From JBEKYD01 sp052325345 (GTDB taxonomy: Bacteria > Acidobacteriota > Terriglobia > Bryobacterales > Bryobacteraceae), in assembly GCA_052325345.1 (NCBI GenBank), contig JBKQVG010000168.1, forward strand, positions 1 through 30,567: a stretch of 30,567 bases of DNA. Direction: 5' to 3'. Under the pieces are notes generated by a model. The model was given only the letters and a program-made list of their open reading frames with translations. It did not search any database and was not told where the DNA came from. Within the stretch, counting starts at the first letter, position 1; every line of letters starts with the position of its first letter. A program made the position numbers and the translations under genes. This document shows, one piece after another, positions 7,754-15,493 of this stretch.

Positions 7754-8632
7754 CTAAGGAAAGTGTATTACTTGCTCTCCGATCCTGCCGGAGACAACCG
7801 TAACCGGCTCCAGCGAGTACACTGTTACCGATATCAGCCTGCCAGGAGAGAGCGGCTCCGGGCTGAGTTCATAGACGACGACAGTAGGATCTCCCGGATC
7901 CGGACCGTTAGAGCCCGGCATGAATTGAAATGGGTTGATTCTTCCGATTCCTGCCTTCACAACCCTGCCAGTGCACTTCAGCCTAAGGGTTCCCGTTATA
8001 ACTTGTCCCGTTGCGTTTATGGTGAATGTTGTCATCCATGGGGCGCTAGGGTCCCCGGATTCTCTCTTGACTTGTTGAGATGCCAGCACTTCTGGGGCGG
8101 GTGGCCCGCAGGTGCCGCCAGTCGCCCGATTTCCAGTTCCCCCCACCTGAAGAACGCTACAGGGGCCGGCGTTGACCGTGCCTACCGAGCTGTTCGCGCT
8201 ACTAGACGACGGCACCGTTGTCCCCGCCTCCTTGCCTTGCTGGGTGGTGCCCGTCGCTTTGGAAGTTTCTTTTTTCTCGCCTGGTGTTTTCTTTACGCCC
8301 GCATCGGTCTTTGCGGTTGGCTGATCCTTACTGTCTTCCTTCGGTGGCGCGTTTTTCGCGTCGGCGGCCGGTGGTGGACTGGGGATCGGAGCAATCCTAC
8401 GGTGCGTCGCTTTCCACCCGAGTAGCACGGCAACGACCGCCAGCAGAACCAGTGGAGCACCGACAACTATGTATCGAGGCCAGCGCCTCTCGCCTCGCCC
8501 CTTTTTGAAATAAACTAAGAGGGCAATCAGCCCAGCGGCCAAGAATACCCAGCCCCAGTTCGGGGATAACAGAAATGTCGCGGGTACCGCCAAGAGCGCA
8601 AGGGCGATAGAGAGCACGTCCGACCTAGGCAT
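7754..8632 (-). CDS. Membrane protein with low-complexity linker and Cys-containing exported C-terminal domain, function unknown
   Basis: From the ATG at 8632 this encodes about 292 residues. Three hydrophobic segments occupy the first third (about 7-22, 26-42 and 54-72: SIALALLAVPATFLL, WGWVFLAAGLIALLVYF, VVGAPLVLLAVVAVLLGW). A Pro/Lys/Ala/Thr/Ser-rich linker follows (about 80-145), then a domain with the motif CSVLQVGGTGNRATGG-TC and a beta-rich end. The start is chosen because it immediately precedes the first membrane span; no good ribosome binding site is seen, and the frame stays open upstream to 9040 through unrelated DNA. The domain after the linker resembles stretches I associate with Acidobacteria-specific proteins, but I do not recognise a function. 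It lies antisense between an intact PAAR gene and a PAAR remnant. Confidence 0.65.
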   Translation of the reverse strand: MPRSDVLSIALALLAVPATFLLSPNWGWVFLAAGLIALLVYFKKGRGERRWPRYIVVGAPLVLLAVVAVLLGWKATHRRIAPIPSPPPAADAKNAPPKEDSKDQPTAKTDAGVKKTPGEKKETSKATGTTQQGKEAGTTVPSSSSANSSVGTVNAGPCSVLQVGGTGNRATGGTCGPPAPEVLASQQVKRESGDPSAPWMTTFTINATGQVITGTLRLKCTGRVVKAGIGRINPFQFMPGSNGPDPGDPTVVVYELSPEPLSPGRLISVTVYSLEPVTVVSGRIGEQVIHFP

Positions 8633-8724
8633 GGAGCCGGACCGCGGCGATCCAGCGGGCGGCGTAGACGGGGTTTCTCCCACGCGCCCATTCTTGCACA
8701 TGGGAAACGCACGCGCTCGTCGGC

Positions 8725-8790
8725 GCCGGGGACCTCCCGGCCCGGCGGCACCATCATTCTGGGCGAGTTTACGTGCTGGTGGGCGGATGA
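8725..8790 (+). pseudogene. Remnant of the 3' end of a second PAAR gene
   Basis: This stretch aligns with the last about 70 bp of the intact PAAR gene (7352-7420) at roughly 80 percent over the last 47 bases. Shared parts include GGCGGCACCATC and CGTGCTGGTGGG, and both end in a stop right after the Gly-Gly codons. Relative to the intact copy there is a 2-base deletion near 8740 and a 1-base deletion near 8771, so no frame is intact. Correcting for these it reads GGTIILGEFT then VLVGG. Nothing recognisable of the PAAR 5' part remains upstream. The remnant lies just 5' of the minus-strand gene at 7754-8632. Confidence 0.75.
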
Positions 8791-8837
8791 GCCGGCGGCG
8801 ACCTTTGAGCCTCATTATGGTCAGCGAATGACCGAGG

Positions 8838-8843
8838 TACTCT
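8838..8843 (+). promoter_or_regulatory. Possible -10 element of the DUF433/DUF5615 TA pair
   Basis: TACTCT lies 24 nt before the ATG at 8862, followed by AGAGTAAGGA and AGGAG, giving a good ribosome binding site. The arrangement repeats that upstream of the orphan antitoxin at 7466. Confidence 0.35.
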
Positions 8844-8861
8844 AGAGTAAGGAGCAGGAGT

Positions 8862-9119
8862 ATGGCAGGCATCGATTGGTCACAATGCGCCGCGGTAGAG
8901 AGTGTGCCCGGCAGGTTAAGCGGCGCCTGGGTTTTTCGTGACACCCGGATGCCTGTTTCCGCAGTGTTTGAGAACCTCGAAGCTGGAGCCAGCATAGACG
9001 AAATCATCGAGCAGTTCGACGTCACGCGGGAGCAGATCAACGCGGTGCTGAGATTTGCCGCCCGCAGTCTGGAAGCGCCAGTTTCGCCCGACTTCCTGGT
9101 AGATGCTCATTGTCTTTGA
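8862..9119 (+). CDS. DUF433-domain antitoxin
   Basis: This 85-residue protein has a DUF433 (helix-turn-helix, VapB45-like) domain. The core is visible as VFRDTRMPVSAVFENLEAG followed by SIDEIIEQFDVTREQINAVL (listed as two parts; about residues 23-63), which contains the recognition helix. AGGAG ends 2-7 nt before the ATG. Its 3' end overlaps the next gene by 17 nt (9103-9119), the usual layout for antitoxin-then-toxin pairs of this type. It should neutralise the PIN-like protein encoded next and autoregulate the operon; that is known for related pairs and inferred here. Confidence 0.85.
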   Translation: MAGIDWSQCAAVESVPGRLSGAWVFRDTRMPVSAVFENLEAGASIDEIIEQFDVTREQINAVLRFAARSLEAPVSPDFLVDAHCL

Positions 9120-9429
9120 CCACGTCACGCCGAAAGGCATTGCGCGGTTTCTTGAGGGGCACACCGTCACAATAGCCAAAGACCGGGGATGGGATAGGCT
9201 GACTAATGGCGACCTGCTGGCGGCAGCGGAGCGCGCCGGCTTTGATCTGCTTCTTACCGCCGACAAGAACATGCGCTACCAGCAAAACCTCAAGGGGCGC
9301 AGAATCGCCATCGTGGTATTGAGTACACCGCAGTGGCCGGTTGTCCGACTGCACGCCGAGAGAATTGCGGCCGCAGTGAACGCAGCCGAGCCCGGAAGCT
9401 ATCGAGAAGTGGACATTCTCCAAGAATAA
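9103..9429 (+). CDS. DUF5615 PIN-like toxin
   Basis: This 108-residue protein matches the DUF5615/Mut7-C-like PIN fold found as the toxin partner of DUF433 antitoxins (VapC45 type). Visible family features are the acidic start LIVFDHV with the first Asp at residue 6, the segment DRGWDRLTNGDLLAAAERAG, and the strand FDLLLTADKNMRYQQNL with Asp and Lys-Asn that belong to the nuclease site. A role as RNase is expected from the family, not shown. The ATG at 9103 lies inside the antitoxin gene. Nothing indicates inactivation. Confidence 0.85.
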   Translation: MLIVFDHVTPKGIARFLEGHTVTIAKDRGWDRLTNGDLLAAAERAGFDLLLTADKNMRYQQNLKGRRIAIVVLSTPQWPVVRLHAERIAAAVNAAEPGSYREVDILQE

Positions 9430-9512
9430 ATGCGCATAGTCGGCCAAGGTTTTTGTCCGGCCGGCGACGAGAGCGGCACTTCTGATTTCGGCCAGATTAC
9501 GCGCGCCCTGGA

Positions 9513-9518
9513 TACAAT
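9513..9518 (+). promoter_or_regulatory. Possible -10 element before the phosphoesterase gene
   Basis: TACAAT lies 18 nt before the ATG at 9531, with GGGA at 9519-9522 between them. No convincing -35 box is seen. If used, the leader would be only about 5-8 nt, so the message could be nearly leaderless. Confidence 0.25.
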
Positions 9519-9530
9519 GGGAACATCCTT

Positions 9531-12008
9531 ATGAAATCGCCTATTCGGCGCATTCTTCTGTTCGCCGCGATTCCGGTATTTGCGGCTTTTGTATTTTCCC
9601 AACCCGCGCCGCGCGAGCGCGTGGGGCCGCTTCCCGACGGTAGCTTTCTGTTGAACAGTTTCTGGCGGCTGAATCCGGTGGGGCGCCAGGTACCGGTGGA
9701 TACGCTGCCGCTGGCCTCGGCGCTCTCGCCCGGCGGCAAGTATCTTCTGGTGCTCAATTGCGGATACCGCCCGCCATCGGTGACGGTGATCGAATCTTCC
9801 AGCGGGCGCGTGGCGGGCCGGACGCCGGTGCCGGACGCATGGCTCGGCATCGCCTTCCAGCCGAACAGCAATCGCGTGTACGTGGGCGGCGGCTCGCGGG
9901 CCGCGATATACGAATTCACCCTCTCGGCGGAGGGCGCGCTTGCGCCGGGACGCACCTTCGAGGTGGTACCAGCCGCGCAGCGGACCTTCCGCGATTTCAT
10001 CGGCGACGTCGCTTTTTCACCGGACGGGCGGCTGATCTACGCCGCCGACCTCTATCACGATTCGCTGGCCGTCATCAATCCGCAGTCCGGCATGGTGACC
10101 CAGCACGTGAAGACCGGGCGGAGGCCTTATCGCATCCTGTTTCATCCGGACGGCAAATCGTTTTTCGTCACCTCCTGGGCGGATGGCACGCTGGAGCAAC
10201 ACGACGCCGCCAGCGGCGAACAACTGGCGCGCGTGCGCATCGGGGCGCACCCCACCGACATGGTCTGGCGCGGCGGCGCCAGCAAGGGCGAGGAGGGCGA
10301 AACGGCCTGGGCGGCGCGGCTGTTTGTAGCCGCCGCCAACACCAACAACGTTTACACCGTGGCCGTGAGCGAGTCGAAGGAGCTGAGCGTAGTCGAGACC
10401 ATCAACGTTTCCATGACGCCGCGCCAACTGAGCCAGCCGCTGGGAATGACTCCCTCCGGCCTGGCGCTTTCCTCCGATGGCAGCCGCCTGTTCATCGTCT
10501 GCTCGGACGCCAACGTGGTCGCCGTGGCGGATGTCTCGGGAGAGCGCAGCTTCGTGCGCGGGTTCATTCCCACCGGCTGGTACCCGACCGCGGCGCGCAT
10601 GCTGCCCTCGGGCGTGCTGGCGGTGCTCAATGGCAAAGGGCTGCGGTCCTATCCCAATCCGGACGATGGGCCGAATCCCACCAAGGGGCCCGCGGTGCAG
10701 TACCGGGGCGATCCACCCGGCGTACGCCCCGGCTATGTGGGATACATGCAGACCGGCACGGTCTCCTGGATCGAGGGTTTCCGCGACGATCGCCTGGAAG
10801 ACTGGACCAAACAAGCCTACGCGAATTCTCCCTACCGCGATGCCGGTCTGGAGCGTGCGAACCCTCTGCCGCCCATCCAGCACGTGATCTACATCGTGAA
10901 AGAAAACCGCGCTTACGACCAGGTGCTGGGCGACATGAAGGAGGGCAACGGAGACCCTTCGCTGGTGCTGTTCGGCGAGAACGTGACGCCCAACCTGCAC
11001 AAGCTGGCGCGCGACTTCGTGCTGTTCGACAACTTCTACGTCAATTCCGACGTCAGCGCCGATGGGCACAACTGGTCCACCGCGGCCATCGCGCCCGATT
11101 ACGTTCAGAAGCTCTGGCCCAACGAGTACGCGGGCCGCAGAAAACTGTACGATTTCGAAGAGCAGGACCCGGCCTCGCTGCCGCCGGCGGGATACATCTG
11201 GACCAACGCCGCCATGGCCGGCATCTCCATTCGCAACTTCGGCTACATGGTGGATAACAAGCGCGACGCCACCCCCGGCGAGGAGCAGATCACTGGCGTG
11301 CGCGACCCGGTGCTGGCCAATGTCACCAACCATATGTACCGCGGTTTCGACCTGAACTACGCCGACGTGGATCGCGCCAAGGTATTCCTGAACGAATTCG
11401 CCGAATACGAGAAGAGCGGCGAGATGCCGCGGTTGATCGTGATGCGGCTGGGCAACGACCACACCAACGGCACCACCGCCGGCAAACACACTCCGCTGGC
11501 CCTGGCCGCCGACAACGATTACGCCGTGGGCCAGATCGCCGAAGCCGTCTCGCATTCCCGCTTCTGGACCAGCACCGCCATCTTCATTCTGGAAGACGAC
11601 GCCCAGAACGGGCCGGACCACGTGGATTCGCACCGTTCGCCGGCGTTCCTGATCTCGGCCTACGTCCGCCGCCATACGGTGGACGGCGCCATGTATAACA
11701 CGACTTCCATGCTGCACACCATCGAGCTGCTGCTCGGTCTCCAGCCCATGACCCATTTCGACGCCACCGCCCGGCCCATGGCGGCCGCGCTCCAGGCGCA
11801 GCCCGACCCGTCGCCGTACGCGGCCGAAAAGCCCCGCATCTCGCTTAGCGACACCAACCTGGCCAGCGCGCCGGGAGCGGACGCGTCAAGCAAAATGGAG
11901 TTCGGCGACGCGGACGAAATCGACGAAGACGCGCTTAACGATATTCTGTGGCGGGCGATCCGCGGTGGCGAGCCCCCGCCACCCGTGCGCAGTTACTTTG
12001 GAAAGTAA
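9531..12008 (+). CDS. Secreted YVTN beta-propeller / phosphoesterase (PF04185-type) fusion protein
   Basis: This is an 825-residue exported protein. An N-terminal signal peptide (basic MKSPIRR, hydrophobic ILLFAAIPVFAAFVF, then SQPAP) is followed by a beta-propeller of about residues 50-390 with repeated blades such as VAFSPDGRLIYAAD and ILFHPDGKSFFVTSW. From about 450 comes a phosphoesterase domain of the phospholipase C/acid phosphatase superfamily: HVIYIVKENRAYDQ (451-464), DNFYVNSDVSADGHNW, DHTNGT (643-648) and LEDDAQNGPDHVDSHR (about 687-702), supplying the His/Asp metal ligands. Such fusions are frequent in Acidobacteria. The substrate is unknown, with a phosphodiester or phosphomonoester expected. 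The short hydrophilic tail shows no anchor. The gene stands alone on its strand between a TA pair and a GH57 gene. Confidence 0.9.
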   Translation: MKSPIRRILLFAAIPVFAAFVFSQPAPRERVGPLPDGSFLLNSFWRLNPVGRQVPVDTLPLASALSPGGKYLLVLNCGYRPPSVTVIESSSGRVAGRTPVPDAWLGIAFQPNSNRVYVGGGSRAAIYEFTLSAEGALAPGRTFEVVPAAQRTFRDFIGDVAFSPDGRLIYAADLYHDSLAVINPQSGMVTQHVKTGRRPYRILFHPDGKSFFVTSWADGTLEQHDAASGEQLARVRIGAHPTDMVWRGGASKGEEGETAWAARLFVAAANTNNVYTVAVSESKELSVVETINVSMTPRQLSQPLGMTPSGLALSSDGSRLFIVCSDANVVAVADVSGERSFVRGFIPTGWYPTAARMLPSGVLAVLNGKGLRSYPNPDDGPNPTKGPAVQYRGDPPGVRPGYVGYMQTGTVSWIEGFRDDRLEDWTKQAYANSPYRDAGLERANPLPPIQHVIYIVKENRAYDQVLGDMKEGNGDPSLVLFGENVTPNLHKLARDFVLFDNFYVNSDVSADGHNWSTAAIAPDYVQKLWPNEYAGRRKLYDFEEQDPASLPPAGYIWTNAAMAGISIRNFGYMVDNKRDATPGEEQITGVRDPVLANVTNHMYRGFDLNYADVDRAKVFLNEFAEYEKSGEMPRLIVMRLGNDHTNGTTAGKHTPLALAADNDYAVGQIAEAVSHSRFWTSTAIFILEDDAQNGPDHVDSHRSPAFLISAYVRRHTVDGAMYNTTSMLHTIELLLGLQPMTHFDATARPMAAALQAQPDPSPYAAEKPRISLSDTNLASAPGADASSKMEFGDADEIDEDALNDILWRAIRGGEPPPPVRSYFGK

Positions 12009-12086
12009 AAGCCTTGTCCGGAGATAGTGAGCCTCGTCTTCGAGCCATTCCGTCTTCCGATTTGTGCCTTCTGCTGAGAAAACCGA

Positions 12087-14207
12087 ATGCCACAAACTTA
12101 CCTGTGCTTTCTTTGGCACATGCACCAGCCCTTCTATAAGGACCTGATCTCCGGCGAGTACAAGCTGCCGTGGACGCGCATGCACGCGCTCAAAGACTAC
12201 TACGGCATGGCGCGGATTCTGGAAGAATTCCCGAACGTGCGCCAGACCTTCAACCTGGTGCCTTCGATGATGGTGCAGGTGGCGGACTACGCCGCGGGAC
12301 AGGCCGCCGATCCTTTTCTGGAAGTGGCGCTCAAGCCGGCCGAGAATCTCACCGGCGAGGAGCGCGCCTTCTTGCTGCGCCATTCCTTCTATTCCGACCC
12401 GCAGCAGATGATCTATCGCTATCCGCGCTACGGCGAGTTGTATACCGCCGCGCAGGCGCAGAAGGGACCGGCCGCGACGACGTTCGGGACCGGGGATTTT
12501 CGGGACCTGCAAATGTGGTCGCAACTGGCGTGGTTCGACGAGAGCTTCCACGAGTGCGATGAAGAGGTCCGCCAGTGGGTGGAGCGTGGCCGCAATTTCA
12601 CCCTTGCCGACCAGCGGCGCATGGGGGAAAAGCAGCGCGAGATCTGCTCCCAGGTGCTGCCCGAGTATCGAAAGCTGGCGGCATCCGGGCAAATCGAAAT
12701 TTCCACCACGCCGTTTTACCACCCTATTCTGCCGCTGCTGTGCGATTCCGATATCGCGCGCGTATCGCATCCCAATGTGCCGCTGCCTCCGTGCTTCCGC
12801 TATCCCGGCGACGCCCGCCTGCAACTGCGCATGGCGCACGAATACATCGAACAACAGTTTGGCGTGGCGCCGGCCGGGCTCTGGCCGTCGGAGGGCTCGG
12901 TCTCGGACGAGGTTTTTGCCATCGCCGCGGAAGTGGGTTTTCAATGGGCGGCCACCGATAGCGGGGTGCTCAACCGGACGCTGTCGCGTCACGTGCCGGT
13001 GGACGGGCTGTACCGGCCGTATCGCTGGCGCCAGGGCGAGCGCTCGCTGAACGTTCTCTTCCGCGATCATTATATGAGCGACCTGATCGGCTTCGTCTAT
13101 TCCAAAATGGATGCCGCGCAGGCGGCCGACGATTTTCTGAAACGGATTCGCGAGAATTGCGCCGGGATTCTGGCGGCGGGGCGCGACGCGCTGGCGCCCA
13201 TCATTCTCGATGGCGAGAATGCCTGGGAATACTATCCACGCAATGGCCGTCCTTTCCTGCGCGAATTGTACCGCCGCATCTCGAACGATCCCGGCCTGCG
13301 GGCCGTCACCGTCGGCGAGGCCATGCGGTTGCTTCCGCCCGAACCGTTGGACCACATTTTTCCGGGTTCCTGGATCAACGCCAACTTCGATGTGTGGATC
13401 GGCGCCGAGGAAGACAACCAGGCCTGGTCGCAGCTTTTGCGCGCGCGCGAAACCTACGATGCCGCCACCAATGCGGCGCCGGAGAAACGCAAGATGGCGC
13501 TGGAAGAATTGCTGATCGCCGAGGGTAGCGACTGGTGCTGGTGGTACGGTCCCGAACACGACTCGGCCAATCGCCCGGAATTCGACCAGTTATACCGCAG
13601 CCACCTGGCCAACGTGTACCGCTTTCTCGATCGGATGCCGCCGGAGGAACTTTCCCGGCCGATTCTGCGCATGACCGTGCGTGCGCTGGTGACCGAGCCG
13701 TCGGGACCGATCACCGCGGTGATCGACGGGGAAGTGACTTCTTACTTCGAATGGCTGGGAGCGGCAAGCTATCGGGTGGAGGAACGCTCCGGCTCCATGC
13801 ACGGAAACAAGGCGCCGGTAGCCGAAGTGCAATTCGGCAGCGAAGGCCTCAACTTTTATCTGCGCATCGATTTCCGCGCCGGCATCGAACCGGCGCTAGC
13901 GGCCATGGAGGCCCGCATCAATCTGCAGCCGCTCGACGACCACGCGCCAGTCAGTCGCGTCACCATCGGCCTGGCCCAGGGCGGGGCGACCGCCGGCGAG
14001 GTTCACCTTGCCGCTCCAGGCACGGTCGAGTGTGCCTATGGCCGGGTGCTGGAGGTGTCCGTGCCGCTGGCCGCCGTCGGCGTTGCATCCGGGCGCGGCC
14101 TTCGCTTCCAGTGCTCGCTGTGGGAAGGCGGGCTGCCGATCGAAGCCATCCCCCAACAAGGCTGGCTGGAACTGAAGACCACCGACCCGGATCTGCTGGC
14201 GGGATGA
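12087..14207 (+). CDS. Glycoside hydrolase family 57 protein (alpha-amylase / amylopullulanase-like)
   Basis: This 706-residue enzyme has the GH57 conserved regions in order: HMHQPFY (11-17), QIEISTTPFYHPILPLL (about 200-216), GLWPSEGSVSDE (264-275) with nucleophile candidate Glu269, and LDGENAWEYY (374-383) with acid/base candidate Asp375. The Glu-Asp distance of 106 residues is like that in archaeal amylopullulanases. The C-terminal part (about 480-706) is a beta-rich domain common in this subgroup. There is no signal peptide, so it should act in the cytoplasm on alpha-glucan or maltodextrin. It begins 78 nt after the phosphoesterase gene. The ribosome binding site is poor (GAGAAA). The exact activity (hydrolase, transferase or pullulanase) cannot be told from sequence. 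Confidence 0.9.
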   Translation: MPQTYLCFLWHMHQPFYKDLISGEYKLPWTRMHALKDYYGMARILEEFPNVRQTFNLVPSMMVQVADYAAGQAADPFLEVALKPAENLTGEERAFLLRHSFYSDPQQMIYRYPRYGELYTAAQAQKGPAATTFGTGDFRDLQMWSQLAWFDESFHECDEEVRQWVERGRNFTLADQRRMGEKQREICSQVLPEYRKLAASGQIEISTTPFYHPILPLLCDSDIARVSHPNVPLPPCFRYPGDARLQLRMAHEYIEQQFGVAPAGLWPSEGSVSDEVFAIAAEVGFQWAATDSGVLNRTLSRHVPVDGLYRPYRWRQGERSLNVLFRDHYMSDLIGFVYSKMDAAQAADDFLKRIRENCAGILAAGRDALAPIILDGENAWEYYPRNGRPFLRELYRRISNDPGLRAVTVGEAMRLLPPEPLDHIFPGSWINANFDVWIGAEEDNQAWSQLLRARETYDAATNAAPEKRKMALEELLIAEGSDWCWWYGPEHDSANRPEFDQLYRSHLANVYRFLDRMPPEELSRPILRMTVRALVTEPSGPITAVIDGEVTSYFEWLGAASYRVEERSGSMHGNKAPVAEVQFGSEGLNFYLRIDFRAGIEPALAAMEARINLQPLDDHAPVSRVTIGLAQGGATAGEVHLAAPGTVECAYGRVLEVSVPLAAVGVASGRGLRFQCSLWEGGLPIEAIPQQGWLELKTTDPDLLAG

Positions 14208-14216
14208 ATCCGGTGA

Positions 14217-14235
14217 GACAGGCTCCTGGCCTGTC
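14217..14235 (+). terminator. Hairpin after the GH57 gene, possible terminator
   Basis: A perfect 7-bp stem, GACAGGC with GCCTGTC, encloses the 5-nt loop TCCTG. It begins 10 nt after the GH57 stop. No T-run follows, so it would be a weak or factor-dependent terminator, or an RNA 3' end stabiliser. Confidence 0.4.
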
Positions 14236-14297
14236 CAGGTGTTCTCCGCAGGTTCGTCGCCCGGCGGCCGTATCATGGAAATGGGGATGGTTCAGAC

Positions 14298-14516
14298 ATG
14301 CCGGCACGCGAGGCCCTCCACCAGCTTGTGGACGATCTGCCAGATGCGCAAGCGGAACTCGCGCGTGTGTGGCTGGAGGATCTCCGCCATGCCGCCGACG
14401 AAGACGGGCCGCCGCTGGACGCGGAGACACTCGGGGCGCTGGACCGCGGCCTTGCCGACGTTGCAGCCGGTCGCGTCACGCCGCTTGAAGAGTACGAGCG
14501 CAAACGTGGCCTGTGA
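14298..14516 (+). CDS. RelB-like / addiction-module antitoxin
   Basis: This encodes a 72-residue, strongly acidic helical protein (REALHQLVDDLPDAQAELA at the start, ending TPLEEYERKRGL). Small proteins of this shape, with a C-terminal LEEYERKRG-like end, precede RelE/ParE toxin genes in many soil bacteria. The last codons overlap the next start as GTGA (14513-14516), the tight coupling typical of such pairs. GGGGATGG at 14283-14290 may be the ribosome binding site. The partner toxin is truncated, so this antitoxin no longer has an intact local target. The exact family is uncertain. Confidence 0.7.
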   Translation: MPAREALHQLVDDLPDAQAELARVWLEDLRHAADEDGPPLDAETLGALDRGLADVAAGRVTPLEEYERKRGL

Positions 14517-14640
14517 ATTATCGGGTCAGCATCGCCCACGAGGCTGAAAAACTCCTCGACCGGCTTGACAGGCCTACCGAGCGTCGAGTCCGCAACCGTC
14601 TCGTTCAGTTGGCGCAAGATCCATTCGATCCGCCTCGACT
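14513..14640 (+). pseudogene. 5' fragment of a RelE/ParE-family toxin, cut off at the fabG 3' end
   Basis: The GTG at 14513 opens a frame reading NYRVSIAHEAEKLLDRLDRP and RRVRNRLVQLAQDPFDPPRL, a clear start of a RelE/ParE toxin (first strand, then the two helices). Family members are about 85-90 residues and continue with a beta-sheet carrying Arg and Tyr (typically a RVGDYRVIY-like strand), which is absent. After about residue 42 the frame runs antisense through fabG and loses all resemblance. The break falls within a few bases of the fabG stop codon (14645-14647), so a deletion or insertion has joined the two genes. Confidence 0.8.
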
Positions 14641-14644
14641 CCCC

Positions 14645-15397
14645 TTACGTCCCCGTAACCACGCCGCCATCCACGCTCAAGACCGTGCCGGTGATGAACG
14701 AGGCGGCGTCGGAGGCCAGCCAGACGTAGGCGTTGGCGATGTCCTCGGGCTGGCCCATGCGGCCGAGCGGCGTGTGGCCGAGCATGGATTGCAGCACCTT
14801 CTCGGGCATGCCCTTGGTCATGTCGGTGGCGATGAAGCCGGGCGCGACGGCGTTGACGCGGATGTTGAACTTGCCCAGCTCGCGGGCCCACACGCGCGTC
14901 ATGCCGATCACGCCGGCCTTGCTGGCGATGTAGTTGGTCTGGCCGAAATTCCCGTAAAGCCCCACCACGCTGGAGGCGTTCAGGATCACGCCGCCTCCGG
15001 CCTGGATCATGCGCGGCGCCACCGCGCGAGTACAAACGAAGACGCCGCGCAGGTTGACGCCGATCACGGAATCGAACTGCTCGTCGCTCATCGTGCCGGC
15101 GAGGGCGCCTTCCTTGAACTTGACGAGTTGGCCGTCGCGAAGGATGCCGGCGTTATTGACCAGCACGTGGATGGCGCCCCAGCGGGCCGCCACTTCCTCC
15201 ACCGCGGCCGCGACCGGGCCGGCGCTGGCGACATCGACCTTTTGGAACAATCCGCCGGGCGCGGCTTCGCCATCGCGGACGTCCCACGACGCCACCCGGC
15301 AGCCTTCCTGAGCGAAGCGGCGCGCGGTGGCGTTGCCGATGCCCGCGGCCGCGCCCGTAACGATCACCACCCTGTCCCGCAATCCTGTTTCGATCAT
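14645..15397 (-). CDS. fabG: SDR-family oxidoreductase, 3-oxoacyl-ACP/acetoacetyl-CoA reductase-like
   Basis: This 250-residue classical short-chain dehydrogenase has the NAD(P)-binding motif TGAAAGIG (14-21), NNAG (81-84) and the catalytic Ser143-Tyr156-Lys160 set (SVVG and YIASK). The ending SFITGTVLSVDGGVVTGT is typical of FabG-like reductases. The residue after the second strand (VASWDV) is Asp, which can favour NADH, so a role other than fatty acid synthesis is possible. Start: ATG at 15397, followed at once by a normal SDR N-terminus. AGG lies close upstream; the ribosome binding site is weak, and a GATAAT sequence only 9 nt upstream hints at a short leader. The 3' end abuts the truncated toxin fragment. 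Confidence 0.88.
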   Translation of the reverse strand: MIETGLRDRVVIVTGAAAGIGNATARRFAQEGCRVASWDVRDGEAAPGGLFQKVDVASAGPVAAAVEEVAARWGAIHVLVNNAGILRDGQLVKFKEGALAGTMSDEQFDSVIGVNLRGVFVCTRAVAPRMIQAGGGVILNASSVVGLYGNFGQTNYIASKAGVIGMTRVWARELGKFNIRVNAVAPGFIATDMTKGMPEKVLQSMLGHTPLGRMGQPEDIANAYVWLASDAASFITGTVLSVDGGVVTGT

Positions 15398-15493
15398 GAC
15401 CTAATTATCATGGCAGACCGGGTTACCGAGACCAAAGGGAGCGGTTTTTCCGCATCTTGAAGCGCGGACCGCGAAGCTGCAGGCTGCGATTGC

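Noticed and set aside
7763..8425. 220-residue plus-strand frame opposite the membrane protein
   Set aside because: The minus-strand frame shows membrane spans, linker and domain structure; the plus frame is Arg- and Trp-rich with no domain likeness.
8633..9040. N-terminal extension of the minus-strand membrane protein to 9040
   Set aside because: It would overlap the PAAR remnant and the DUF433 antitoxin gene, and the extra residues lack any protein-like pattern.
14513..15460. 315-residue plus-strand frame read as one gene
   Set aside because: Only the first about 42 codons resemble a toxin; the rest is antisense to fabG.
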